From contig CM061224.1 of assembly GCA_030844895.1 (NCBI GenBank), forward strand, positions 24,633,992-24,697,991: DNA of 64,000 nucleotides. The letters are read 5' to 3'. Of this stretch, positions 32,235 through 43,561 are shown piece after piece (positions within the stretch are counted from its first letter, which is position 1; the number at the start of each line of letters is the position of its first letter). Source of the DNA: Ambrosia x helenae. Its lineage: Eukaryota > Streptophyta > Magnoliopsida > Asterales > Asteraceae. The notes beneath the pieces are model-generated. The model did no database searches, was not told the DNA's origin, and saw only the letters and a list, made by a program, of their open reading frames with translations. The position numbers and the translations under genes are program-made.

Positions 32235-34410
32235 TTCAGTATTATCTTACAATTGATACCTTACGATATGATCTAACGTGTATTTAATTGTATTTTGTGG
32301 AAAATCGTTAGGGAAAATGATGCGGATATGTTGAAGACAACAATGAGGCAAATACGTACTGGTGATTAATGTTTCAATGTGCATAGTTTTGGTGAATTGC
32401 AAACATCCAAATTTTAGCATTTTGATTGGGATAAGTTATCTTGCCAATAAGTTTATTGATACTATTGCTAACTCTAATGGCGAGTAGCAATATGAAGTGG
32501 AAGTCAAGTTTAGTGTATTTCGCATGAGAATGGAACACTTGGTTAGAACTAAGATGAGTGGGTATGTCTTAGCCGTTCTAAAATATGATATATATTAAAC
32601 AGTTGTGGTAGAAGGTGGTCAATCCCAACAAGCTGAGTAGGTATCAACACAATTAGTATAAGTGCAATTTTTGCATGAGTTTAAAAGGTTTAGTTCAGCG
32701 CAAATACCTTGAGTCCCGAACGTTTTTTCGAGTTAACATCATACATCCCTGGACCTAACGGTCATTAGTTTTTCTGTTAATATAATGCTTCAGTTTCTAT
32801 TTCAATTTGCTAGCGTCTTGCTGACTTTTGTTTTAATGTTATACTGTCAATATTCTTCTAAAATCATATCGTCTCCATAGGCTTATTTTAACTTAAATTG
32901 TTACATCTGTATTAGAAACATCGTTTTGACATAAACACGAATAATTTTATCAGAATGTCGTGTTTCCCGTGGGAATCAACTTACTAAAGATAATTAAAGC
33001 ATTAAAAAGTTATGCTCACATATACAATGCTTGTGTATATTTCAAACACGCAATAGAAATGAATTTCTTTATAAATATGATTCTCACTTCTCAGTTCTCA
33101 CTTATCATAAAAAGAAAAACACTTAAAAGTATATCTCATACATATTATATTCTGCTTTATGTTAACATATCAAATTATTATATATTGTATAATATTATTT
33201 AGATAACACCATGTGATCTTATCTTATTAGCAATTAAGTAGGCAAGTGGTATCAAGTAGAGTTCTTAAACCTTCTTGTTGCCTAAATTGATTCACTTTGA
33301 ACCTTAATGTTCATGGATCTTTATTTACAATACAAGTGCCTTTAATCACACGCATCATTTGTATCTTAATTAGGTCATAAAAGTATAAAATTTTGAAGAA
33401 CATACTTAATTAACAATAAGTATTGGATTTGAATAATCACAACTATCATCAATTTGCCGCCACCAGTTCCAACTAATAAAATTTGTGCTAGCGTTCTCAC
33501 CTTTTAACATAACATATTGGTCACCAACGGACTATGACTAAGAAACAAATTTGTTCCATTTACAAAATTAGTTAGGATTCTGTTAGTCATAGTCCGTTGC
33601 TGACCAATTGGTAATTAAGTGGCATCAAAGCCATTATAATTTATTTGAATTTACTTAATACCAACGACAAATTAACTTTTTTTACAAGTTACTATGTTGG
33701 TATCACACATTTTTTACAAAACAATTTTCATTTTAGGCACTTATGAACCTAGTGATTCAAGCAGGGGCTCTCTAGTGACATGGGGATTTCAATGGGCATG
33801 GCCCCCTTAATGTGGTTCGGGGCAACTCCCTTAGCGAATTTGCTGTTAGAACTCTTACAGTGAATAGGAAGACAGATTAGTCTGAAATAAAAAAAACAAA
33901 AAAAAAAAAAACAGGAACGGTAAAACAAATTAGACAAACGTGTAACCGGGCTTGTGTTTGACACAATTCCTTTAAATAGATTCGTTGTCTATTCTCAGGG
34001 TACACCGGTTCGGTAACAGTGACGGTGCACTGCTGGACTATCCAACTTGAATTATCCGATTGAATTTTCGAAAGTACCATCGAATTATTTCAATCTAACA
34101 CTGATAGATACATGATTCATAGAGATATTCATGTGTTTACAAATTACAAAACTTACAAATGCTATGATGGAATCTTATTCACGGTTCATAACTTTCAGAC
34201 ACCACCCAAGAGAACCGAATATTAAATAGGTAAAGTAATAAATCTAGCTAGAGTTTTGTCTTAGATAGATCATATATGTTAAACATAAGGTTTAAAAAAA
34301 ATAAATAAACAACCCATCAATAAACCAAAAGGTTAAACTACCCATTATTGTTAAACAAAACATAGATAATATATAACTAGCTAACTAGAAGAACTTTTTT
34401 GATGGATAGT
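32235..34410. other. AT-rich intergenic region downstream of the bZIP gene
   Basis: No ORF beyond chance length. A hairpin-forming inverted repeat (arms 33517-33542 and 33582-33607, containing AACGGACTATGACTAA) is the one structured feature, possibly a small foldback element. The last few hundred bases are the presumed 3' untranslated region of the bZIP gene on the minus strand. Confidence 0.5.
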
Positions 34411-35040
34411 TTAATTAAGCAGATTAAAGGATCCACTGGAAGTAGAAGTTTCAATGGATCTGTTTGAAGATTGAGTGGTGGCAGAAGAAAGCACCAATTT
34501 ATGATCATGATCACCATGATCCTCTTGATAATGATTATTGATATTATTATTATTATTACAAGTGGTAGCAATCTGTGCTTCAGTAAGCAACTGCTTTAGT
34601 TCCATGGTTTCTTTCTTGAGCCTATCATTTTCTTGCACAACCTGTTCATGGATTTCCGAAAAGTGGTTAAGCTTGTTGAGGAGCCCATGATGCTCGTTCC
34701 TGAGCCTGAGTAGCTGTGTGCATAGTTCATCAAGTTGCCTTTGCTTTCTCATCCGAGATCGCCGAGCCGACTCGCGGTTAGATATCATCCTCCTTTGTTT
34801 CCTATCGTTGATGATGCTCATGTGGTTGATCTCTTCAGCTTCATCTGATGTGCTTGAGTTGTTGCAGCTTAGGGAAGATGATTGATGAGTAAAATCAAGA
34901 ATAGGTATTTGATGTTCATGATGATGGTGGTGGTGGTTGTGGTAATAAGGTATGTTTGTTAGAGAGTGTAGAGTGGATGGGATGTTTTGGAATGAGGTGA
35001 AGGTGGATAGATCTTCAAATTGAGTGTAATATTTTGCCAT
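34411..35040 (-). CDS. bZIP transcription factor, group S, bZIP42/43-like
   Basis: An intact, intronless 209-residue ORF from ATG 35040 to TAA 34411. The basic region (about residues 80-100, RKQRRMISNRESARRSR) has the invariant N-x7-R pair (N88, R96). The leucine zipper begins ten residues after R96 with heptad positions L106, L113, L120, F127, V134, L141, L148. Such proteins dimerise in the nucleus and bind ACGT-core promoter elements. A His-rich stretch lies at about residues 34-43 and Asn/His/Ser-rich tails flank the zipper. Single-exon structure, size and the zipper core NRESARRSRMRKQRQLDEL match plant group-S bZIPs near Arabidopsis bZIP42/43. The leader (about 45 nt) is too short for the sucrose-control upstream ORF of group S1, supporting another S subgroup. 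This is the only convincing host gene here. Confidence 0.93.
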   Translation of the reverse strand: MAKYYTQFEDLSTFTSFQNIPSTLHSLTNIPYYHNHHHHHHEHQIPILDFTHQSSSLSCNNSSTSDEAEEINHMSIINDRKQRRMISNRESARRSRMRKQRQLDELCTQLLRLRNEHHGLLNKLNHFSEIHEQVVQENDRLKKETMELKQLLTEAQIATTCNNNNNINNHYQEDHGDHDHKLVLSSATTQSSNRSIETSTSSGSFNLLN

Positions 35041-35113
35041 GTGTGTGTATGTGAATGGTGATGTTTATGTGATTGGGTGGGGTGTGGGGAGACAATGGAT
35101 GAGGAATGGAGGG

Positions 35114-35122
35114 GTTTTATAG
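35114..35122 (-). promoter_or_regulatory. TATA box of the bZIP gene
   Basis: The minus strand reads CTATAAAAC about 75 bp upstream of the ATG, giving a predicted start near 35085. A (GGAT)n microsatellite at about 35147-35170 lies just upstream of it. Confidence 0.7.
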
Positions 35123-35171
35123 GAGAAGAGACTAGAGAAAGACTTTGGATGGATGGATGGATGGATGGATG

Positions 35172-36329
35172 ATATATAATGGGTATGATGTATGCATGTT
35201 GTGATTTGGGGATGTTATATTGAGACAATCAATCCAATGAGATTTACATATATTTGAATAGGAGTTATGTTTTATATGTGTATTTATTATATATGATTTG
35301 GTCTATTAGCATAGTAACTATAGACACCAATTAAAACAAAAGTATAAATGATCTACTTAATAAACTACTACTGGGGAGCTCGTCTGTTGTGATGGGTGAA
35401 TAATTTACAAGTATAAATATAATTGTGTAGTTGATAATTCAATTGGATGCACGAATACTTATTTTAGATCAAATATTTTGAAACTCAATGCAATAGACAA
35501 CTTACAAATTAAACTGAGCATGTTTCTACAAGTGAGTAAAAGTGACCAAAATGTTTAAAGTAATAACATTACGTAACTATATTTAGAATGTAATTGGTCA
35601 AATCACAAAATGGATTAAAAAAAAAAGCATTAAGTTGTCACTCACAGGTAGTTCATCGATCACTTAACACCTCTCTGTAGATAACATTTAAGGTGTATAC
35701 TCTGTGTCGTCTAAACTATTGTTCATTACATTAGTTATTGAAATCTTAACCTTTGTTATGGTAAAGTCACACATTTATATCACCTATTAGTAGAGTTTTG
35801 GCTTCAAACATATATAAGGGTTGGATATTTCAAACACAAATTCCATTAAAATAGTAATTGTAATGAAATGCTAATAATTGTTCAATTTCAAAATTTTGAT
35901 CATACATTCCATGTAATTAAAAGTGAGTCGTTCATTCATTTAAATCTCTAATAAAAATTATATTCTAGTCTTTCATGAAAGTGTGATCTGTACATTAGAT
36001 TTTAGAGAATCATCATCAACGATTAATAGTTCATTGTTACAATTATCCATCACATATTCTACAATATAAATATATTTCTTTCTAAAGACTAAATATATAT
36101 TAACAACTAATAATCTACCAAATTGCAAAACCACATCTAAACCGAACAACCATCTTCGCAAAGATACATTTAAATTGGCAAGTGTGTAAATGAACCAATG
36201 TATAATAATTTCACTATACGACAATGAAACTGAAAATTTATATTTACAATACCATTTTCTAAAGTTGTTAATCAGGTTATAATCATTCGCTCACACTGGT
36301 GACCAAATCTGAACCCTAGGAGATGAGAA
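35172..36329. other. AT-rich upstream region of the bZIP gene
   Basis: No coding sequence recognised. Near 35365-35395 the segment CTACTGGGGAGCTCGTCTGTTG resembles a decayed minus-strand Helitron 3' end like that at 53343. The minus ORF at 35973-36224 is unsupported. Confidence 0.45.
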
Positions 36330-36640
36330 AAAAGTGTAGTGTGCGTGTTAAAAGTAAGAACACAAAGATGTAAGTAGTTCGGTCTAGATCGACCTACGTC
36401 CACTATGAAAGAGATATCTTTATTACTTGAGAGTTACAAGGAAGAACGATTACAAGTATGCTAAGATTATCTCTATCTTTATGCTATTTTCTGCATGTGA
36501 TGTTCTGATCCTTTACAATGGAGAAGTGATCTCCAATTTATAGGGAAAGCATGGGTTGGCTGACGCGACCCATGGTGGAAGTGGTGATCTTGGGTTAATA
36601 TAGAGCATGTAGGCTCTAATCTAGACGATGGTATAAATAA
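36330..36640 (-). repeat. Gypsy (Tat-type) LTR fragment
   Basis: It shares with the LTR at 20067-20947 the ordered segments AACAC...GATGTAAGTNGTTCGGTC, CGACCTACGTCCACT, a GAGAGTTACAA / GATTACAA stretch and a downstream TATA box (minus CTATAAATTGG, about 36537-36547). No internal region is attached, so it is a solo or truncated LTR. Ends not resolved. Confidence 0.65.
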
Positions 36641-36684
36641 GCCAGAACACAATTAAGTAAACATGTCTAAAATTAAATGTTAGC

Positions 36685-36686
<2 letters not shown>

Positions 36687-36737
<51 letters not shown>
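36687..36737. repeat. (AAT)n microsatellite
   Basis: About 17 uninterrupted ATA/AAT triplets. Confidence 0.95.
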
Positions 36738-36786
36738 GTTAATTAAATAATAAGTAAAATAAAAAAGACAAAAGAACAAATATTTG

Positions 36787-37850
36787 TTTTTTTTTTTTGA
36801 ACGGTAAACTTCATTAACAAAGACCGAACCTCAAGGAGAGGGCCGGCAGCAAAACCTTACAAAATGTACAACAGGTATTTTTTTTCCAACTATTCCATTC
36901 TACCGATGTAAACCTAGAGCGATTTTTAAACCAAAAAAACGACATACATTTAATAGTCAAAACCACCTCTATAACTCTAGGCGTAGAACCTTGAAAAATC
37001 TTCTTGTTCCGCTCCTTCCAAATCGCCCAACACGATATCATTATAATGCCCCTGATAATCTTTCTACCCCACTTCTCTTCATGCGCCCCTTTTTGCACAT
37101 TCAGCAAATCATTTATGTTACTGAGAACCGCATGGTCAAGCTTGACCCATTTTAGGATCGAAGCCCAACCCCCCCCCCCAGCAAATCCGCACTCAATCAG
37201 CAAATGTCCAGTCGATTCGTCAAACACTTCACACATCGGGCAGCACTTATCCGGAATTACAATACTTCTCATATCCAGCGCTAAACAGGTCGGAATCCGA
37301 TCCTTCTCAATCTACCACATCAAAACATTCACTTTCACCGGAACCCACGACTCCCACCGCATCAGATAACCAGTTTGCTGACCATATCTGTCCTTAATTA
37401 AGCATTCTTTCACACCTGCAATGGAAAATTTATCTGCAAAGTCCAAACTACAACCCCATCGATCCCACAAATCTGTGTATCGGACCTGAGACAAAACAAA
37501 CACCACATCCTGCATTTCCGAAACCGATTCCACAGAACATTGATTAACCCTGCCCGTTCTCGCCAAAACCATCTTCCCATCAGTTACGGTAACCCTCTTC
37601 TGAACCGTACAGTTCTTGTTACATTACAAAGCATATAAGGCTAGCCACCGTTCCATAAACGGACGTGAACCAAACCAAATATCCTTCCAATATCGGATCG
37701 TCTCACCATTCCCAAGTTTGCATCCAAAATAATATTTTAGCGCTCTACCATGAATCTGAATTTTATCCAAGAACGTGACAATAGATTTCCAACACCCGGG
37801 AATAGCCTTTTTAATCGAAAGGAACACCTATCGCTTATTCATCCCATGTA
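36787..37850 (-). pseudogene. 5'-truncated LINE (L1-type) 3' end with RT zinc-binding domain
   Basis: The minus strand reads in one frame from about 37827 to 36814 with two stops: TAA near 37624 and TAG 37312-37314. Landmarks are KLGNGETIRYWKDIWFG, then the RT zinc-binding domain (CCPMCEVFDESTGHLLIECGFA) and a tail with CWAIWKERNKKIFQG. This is the standard C-terminus of plant L1-type ORF2 proteins. A run of about 13 A (minus) follows at 36787-36799, the expected poly(A) tail. The endonuclease and RT core are missing, as is usual for incomplete target-primed reverse transcription. A target duplication was not found. Confidence 0.8.
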
Positions 37851-38406
37851 TATATTCTATCACACGCCTCCATAAACTATTTTGTTCGTTTTTGCCACTT
37901 AACCAACAAATTTGTTAATAAAAGAAAAAAATAACTTTATTAAACTTTAAGGACCGTATAATTCCTCTATCAAAGTTTGAAAGTCAAAGCTTAGTTGGTT
38001 AATAGAAAAAAGATCTATTGCTAAACTTCCGTATGATAAATCTATTAAAATTCAAGGGTATAAACGCAAATTATTTATAAGGTCATGTGTAGTGGGCCGT
38101 TATAAGGGTGTTTTGCAGCCCCATAGCGCCGAGGAACACCGCCCCCCGGGCGCTATGGGGGCGTTATAGGTTGCAGCGCTATGCATATAGCGGGTGTTAT
38201 CTGAACGTTGGTTTTTTTTTTTTTTGTTTTTTTATTTTATTAAGATGTTGATGATGAAAAGAGCATTGGAGGAGGTGGAGGATAATGAGGAGGGGAGGAG
38301 GATGATGAAGGGTTGGAGGGGGTTGGAGAAGGATGATGAAGGTGAAGAAGATGGTGAAGGGTTACAGCCTTGCAGGGGGTTGGAGGAAGAAGAAGAAGAA
38401 GAAGAA

Positions 38407-38411
38407 CTTCA

Positions 38412-38463
<52 letters not shown>

Positions 38464-38549
38464 ATAAATAAATTTGTGTTAGGTAGTAGGTACAAAACAT
38501 GAAGCATGATGTACATGTCATAAAGCACAACAAACTTGGAATTTAATAC

Positions 38550-38597
<48 letters not shown>
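38407..38597. repeat. Mirror pair of ATT and AAT microsatellites
   Basis: (ATT)n at about 38410-38462 and (AAT)n at about 38551-38596 are complementary and could fold back on each other across a 90-bp loop. The long isoleucine-rich ORFs here are repeat artefacts. Confidence 0.9.
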
Positions 38598-38699
38598 CAA
38601 TAAAAAACAATGATTACCCAATGATTTATAACCCCCCCTTCCCGCTACACCCTCTTTTTCCATAACCCTCCTTCTATTACTTTCACTACTACAAAAACA

Positions 38700-39190
38700 G
38701 GCATTTGCCACGGTAAAATCCGTAGCAAATTCATAGCAAAAAGCCATTTGCTACCGATTTGCTATGGATTTGGTCTGTAGCTACAAGTCTCGTCGCTAAT
38801 TTATTTGCTACAAACTTTCGCTACGGAATATATATTTGCAACGAGTTTAGCTACCAAATGGGACGTCGCTATTTTATCTACGAATTTGCTACCAAAAAGT
38901 TTGCTACGAATATTCGCTACCGTTTTTTAGCTACGAAATTTTGCTTCGAATTTTAGCTTCGAAATTCGCTACAGATTAGTAGCTACGACAATTTTGCTAC
39001 ATGGTTTGCTACAGATATGTTAGCTACGATTTGATTTTGCTACTAAGTTTGTTGTGGAATTATAGCAACGAATTGGCTACAGATTTTGCTATGAAAATTT
39101 CCTTGAATATTGCTATGAGTATAACTATGGATTTTGGAAGATTTTGCTACAAATCTAGTAAGGTTTTTGCTACAAACTTACCTACGAATT
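38700..39190. repeat. CACTA left subterminal repeats
   Basis: About 25 variants of TTTGCTACGAATTT / TAGCTACGA in both orientations. These are probable transposase-binding sites. They match the right subterminal block at 51245-51910. Confidence 0.85.
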
Positions 39191-39461
39191 TTGTTAGGAT
39201 TTTTACAATATTTTCATTTTTACATTAATTTTTTCTGCAAAAAATATATTCAGATCTCAGCAAAATACAAAAACAAAACACATATGAAAGATAAATATTA
39301 AAACCAACTTGATTCATAGTTCCAACAAAACCAAATGTAACACAAGAAAGATCCAAATTGTAACACGATAAAGATCCAAACTTTAACACGATAAAGATCC
39401 AAACTTTAACAAGATAAAGATCCAAATTATCTAAAAGCAAGACGAAAAACTTCAACATAAC

Positions 39462-41057
39462 TCAACTTGGTGGCGGGTTTTGTGGCGCATTTTGTGACAA
39501 CAATCGAATTCTCTCATTCATTTCGGCATATAACCTTGCACTTTCTTCGATTTTCTCCATCATAGCATGTTTCTCTATTTTATCTTTTTCTAACTCCGCT
39601 ATTTTTTCCTTCAATTGTTGCACCTATAACATCGAAAGCAAAAATACCAATTAACATCCATTATCACACATTATAAGATGGCTCAATATAATAGTTCTAA
39701 CCATATATATATATATAACTAGTTGGTTACCCGCCGCGCGTTGCGGCGGCAAGGCAAGAATTTCATTTGTTTGTAGGTCGCTGTTGCAGACTAAACTTGA
39801 GGCTTTCAACACTGTTGCAGCCATATATTTCATGGCTATTGAATCACTTAAATAACTATAAGCCACTAAAAAAAATTACCATAGTATGCATTAGTTTACG
39901 GATAAAACTTGAGGCTCCCATACCATTTAAACTAATGATGAGATACTTCAAACAAAAAGGGCACCAATGATAATTTCACATGATGGCAGTGTTCCAAAAA
40001 GTATTTTGTGATTGATGAAGGCCATCTCCTAACACTCATGTTATAATTGTTTCTGGTTTTTCTCGTCATGTTCTTTCATGAATGACAATAGCTAGATGGC
40101 GGAACCGAATAAGGGAAAAAAACTTGGTGGTTGCTAACTTAGATCAAAACACATATATACATACATTATCAAGGCATACATACAGAAAAAAGGACATAAA
40201 TAACCTGCTACAATCTAATTAACCCCGGTAATACTAAACCACTACATGCATGAACTTTCATGATAACTACCCTAACTTACAGTATTCCAATACATAATTA
40301 GCATAAGGAAATAACAAGGAAATAACCTAACTAATAAGTCAGGCCCTTAAATAAATATATCTTACAAAAGCCTTCACAATCCTACATATATTCAATACCT
40401 TAAATTGAAGTAACATGACATAACATGCTTTTACTTACAATTTTGAATTTGGAATATAACCAAACAGTTGAATTCAATATAAGCAAATTCATTTAAACAA
40501 CCCATTAACAGTTTTCATCACATGAAAATGCAGATTTTTCTTTTTTTACTATCAGAGAGAATACGAACCTCATCACTGTCACTATGGGTACTCGGCATCG
40601 ACGGTGCACTAGGCATAACGTCACGCGGGTCAGCGAGGTTGCCAACGCCATATAATCTACCTTTTTTCTTGCCACCGACAGTTTGTGACAACAGTTCCAT
40701 GTCAATATATGGGTGTAAGTTGGTATCCTCTCCATATTTCTCAATAACATATTTATTATATGTTCTCTACGATAAGAACATAAAGAAATTAGTACTTTAA
40801 AATTGTATAACCATATTAGTAAGCAGTAAAACATACATTTACAAAGTTAAAAGACTTACATAAGCTTCACTCGCCCTCGTGTCAACCCAAGTCACATTTT
40901 GTTGTTGGATGGTGTCTTCCACGTCATCGCCTTCTCCCAAACTATTTTCAACTGACCTACTACACCCAGACAACCTATCTAGTGTTCTTGACCCTTTCTT
41001 TGCGTGTGTTTGTAACCAAAACTCACCAAAATTTGCACGCCGCTTCAGTGTCTTCTC
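39462..41057 (-). pseudogene. CACTA-associated Transposase_24-type gene, three 3' exons
   Basis: Three minus-strand exons join in frame: 41057-40860 (RRANFGEFWLQTHAKKG...WVDTRASEAY), 40766-40569 (RTYNKYVIEKYGED...GGKKKGRLYGVGNLADP) and a last exon 39623-39462 encoding a charged coiled coil ending NAPQNPPPS and TGA. Donors and acceptors are GT/AG (for example GTAAGTC after SEAY). GGKKKGRLYGVG is the hallmark of the plant Transposase_24 (Ptta/En/Spm) family, an accessory CACTA protein. Everything upstream of 41057 is gone or displaced by the RT-like pseudogene, so no product is expected. The large intron before the last exon carries a Helitron 3' end at 39719. Confidence 0.7.
39719..40490 (-). 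mobile_element. Helitron 3' end (minus), far end not resolved
   Basis: On the minus strand, hairpin CCGCCGCAACGCGCGGCGG is followed by GTAACCAA and CTAG|T at 39719, a canonical Helitron terminus next to a TA run. The 5' TC end to the right was not located, so the extent is nominal. It lies in the last intron of the CACTA gene. Confidence 0.55.
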
Positions 41058-41069
41058 CTATACATCAAA

Positions 41070-42544
41070 TGGGTCAAATAAAAAATGTGGTGAAACATGT
41101 TGAAAGTCAGCAGAGGGATCCGATGAGGTCAACCCCAACGTCAGGCAGTGCCTTAGGAAGGTTAGTGATGGTCACTTCACTGCAGCAGTTAAAGTGTTGT
41201 GTTCCAATGGGATTGCCCCCAGGGGAATCTACCATGCAAGCTCTTATTGACAAGCACCCCATTGTCCCGCCTCCCAATCTCCCCTCCCTACCCCTGACCC
41301 AACCAGCCTTAACTGTGGAAGATGAGTGTGTTTACCGTGTGTCAAATCGTTCCCGAAAGGGACATCCTATGGGCGTGATGGCCTGCGGGCTCAACACTTG
41401 ATGGACACCCTTGGTGCCGAAGGGAAAGCTACGACATCTGGGTTACTAGCGGCCATCTCTGAATTAGTTAATCTGTGGCTGGGGGGTTGTGCCCGAAGGT
41501 GCTCGCAAAATATATTGCTTCGGCTCCCCTCACTCCGTTGCTTAAGCCTGACAATGGAATCCGCCCTATTGTCGTAGGGGCCATATGGAGGAGACTGGTT
41601 TCTAAAGTGGCCATGAAGAAAGTGGGGAAAGAAGTTGTTAAATATTTAAGGGACTTTTAGTTTGGGGTTGGAATCCCAAATGGGGCGCAGGCTGTGCTTC
41701 ATAGTGCTAATAGGTTTCTCGATTCGTTCCATGATGATGGCTCGCTTGCTATGCTTACGGTTGATTTTTCTAACGCTTTCAACGCTATTGATCGCACTGC
41801 TCTGTTATGGGAAGTTCACTGTCACTGCCCTTCCATTTTCTAGTGGGTTCAGTTCCTATATGCTCAGCCAGCTAGGTTGTATGTGGGGAATGAGCGTATT
41901 GGGGCCTACGCTGGGGTTCAGCAAGGGGACCCTTTGGGGCCGTTGCTCTTTGCTCTAGCTTTACACCCCCTCGTGCTAAAGGTACAGGATAACTGCGACC
42001 TTCCCTTCCATGCTTGGTACTTAGATGACGGGACGATTATCGGGGATTCTGTTCAGGTTGCTAAAGCACTTGACATTATTAGCATAGAGGGGCCAGGTCT
42101 GTTTCCTAGTGACATTGGCAGACCGGAGCGGGGGGTCAAACTGCTTGGTGGGGCAGTCAGCCACAACGCCGGTTTCATAAGTGATCTATCTGCTAAAAGG
42201 GCGGCGCGGGCTGTTGACCTCATGGGGCTCCTCCCTAGATTGCGGGATCCCCAAAGCGAGCTTCTATTGCTTAGATCATGTATAGGTGTGGCCAAGTTGC
42301 TCTTTATAACCGAATCGCACAAAGTTTGGAGGATTTCCGTCTGTCCGTCCGTCAGAAGACCGTCTTAGAATGCCTGCAAAAGCCTCACGCCCAAGACTTC
42401 CTTACTGTGTTACCTATCGAAGGCTTGGGGCAACAGATGTCGGCAGTAGAGTACAGGGCAATCCTTAAATACCGACTGATGATACCCATTTTCCCCGATG
42501 ATGAAAAATCCCGGTCTGCCGCAAAGCCTGCCTTGATAAGTATG
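41070..42544 (+). pseudogene. Captured reverse-transcriptase-like gene, 5' part
   Basis: Plus-strand segments in all three frames form one RT-like protein in order: VRQCLRKVSDGHFTAAVKVL, SFPKGTSYGRDGLRAQHLMD, KYIASAPLTPLLKPDNGIRP, MLTVDFSNAFN, GAYAGVQQGDPLGPLLFAL, the catalytic-like WYLDDGTIIGD (YLDD), LLGGAVSHNAG and LPIEGLGQQMSAVEYRAIL. I recognise the family as an uncharacterised RT-domain protein seen repeatedly in plant, especially Asteraceae, annotations. At least five frameshifts or stops break it. It opposes the CACTA gene. It continues at 50261 after the gypsy insertion. Whether it came from a LINE-type mobile element or an RT-derived host gene cannot be told here. Confidence 0.7.
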
Positions 42545-42800
42545 TGTGACATCCGTCACTTTTCCTTTTAATAATAATAATAATTTTAATTTTCTGGTTT
42601 TATATAAAAAAAAAAAGTTTTTAATTAAATCAATTCAACATAAGCATGGTATGATCAAACCCCTTTCTTTTGTTTCTTTTGAAAGCCCTACAGCCCAGAT
42701 TACGCGGCCCAAGAACAGAACCGGCCCAGACAGCAGGCCCAGCTGTTCAGGCCCATCTCCATCCTTAGCTCCCTTTTGTTTAAAAAAAAAATAATAAACA

Positions 42801-42870
42801 TGACAGACCCGGGGATCGAACCCGAGTCTGTTCTGTCACAACACACGAACATCACCAACTGAGCTAAGGC
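42801..42870 (-). other. tRNA-like sequence in the left LTR (minus)
   Basis: The minus strand has a perfect A box (TTAGCTCAGTTGG) and a B box (GGTTCGATCCC) within a 70-nt block. A T-arm-like hairpin CTCGGG-TTCGATC-CCCGGG is present. The acceptor and anticodon arms do not pair, so it is not a functional tRNA gene but a tRNA-derived relic or pol III promoter-like module. The copy at 47942-48011 looks identical. Confidence 0.65.
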
Positions 42871-43488
42871 TCATGTCTGATACATTTCCAACTCAAAATA
42901 TGTATAAGGGCTTACAAAAACAGATTCTACTTTATGTTTGCTGCTGCTGTTCGATTGTACCCAACCCAAAACAAGATTTGATTGACTTTGATTGAAGATA
43001 ATCATGGCAGTTAATCAATGATTGACTCGCGTGACGAATAGACAGCAAATTACGCATCCATTACACGATTATCACGTTCCAATTATACCCAAATCACGCG
43101 TTTATGTCTTTAGTGGGTCAAAACTTGCCAATTCAAACACCAAGCCTTTACCTTATAAATTGGACACACCTAGACAGTCACAACTCGCCGAATAACATTC
43201 CCACACCTCCAATTTCTGTTACAACGTGATATTGAAGCCCTTGATCGTCCTTTTTGACGTTTACATTGACCAGGCCTTATACCCGATCATAAGTCGTGTA
43301 AGTTCGTTTTTTTTTATGGTTTTACTCATCGTCAATACACGATCAATAGCCCCAAAGATTCAGGGGCTATTGATCAACAATTATGATGATTGGAAAGTTA
43401 GGGCTCGTTTGATATGAAATTGGGGAAGAACACTTTAAACAGATAAGGTATATAATTATTTTGAAAACAAAAACATAACAAACCACTG

Positions 43489-43561
43489 ATGCAGCTCAGT
43501 GGTTACACACTTGGACTAAGAGATTTGAACCGGCCTATGGCCAGGGTTCGATCCCTGCAAC
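43489..43561 (+). other. tRNA-like sequence in the left LTR (plus)
   Basis: An A box-like TGCAGCTCAGTGG and B box GGTTCGATCCC sit 55 bp apart with a perfect T arm (CAGGG-TTCGATC-CCCTG). D and acceptor arms are poor. The copy in the right LTR is at 48630-48702. It is divergently oriented to the other tRNA-like block. Confidence 0.6.

Noticed and set aside
35041..35228. Sucrose-control upstream ORF for the bZIP gene
   Set aside because: The predicted leader is only about 45 nt and the minus ORF upstream is low complexity, lying mostly before the TATA box.
38194..38747. Isoleucine-rich ORFs on both strands
   Set aside because: Created by ATT/AAT microsatellites.
42801..43561. Genuine tRNA genes in the gypsy LTRs
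   Set aside because: A and B boxes and T arms are good, but acceptor, D and anticodon stems do not form, so they are listed as tRNA-like only.
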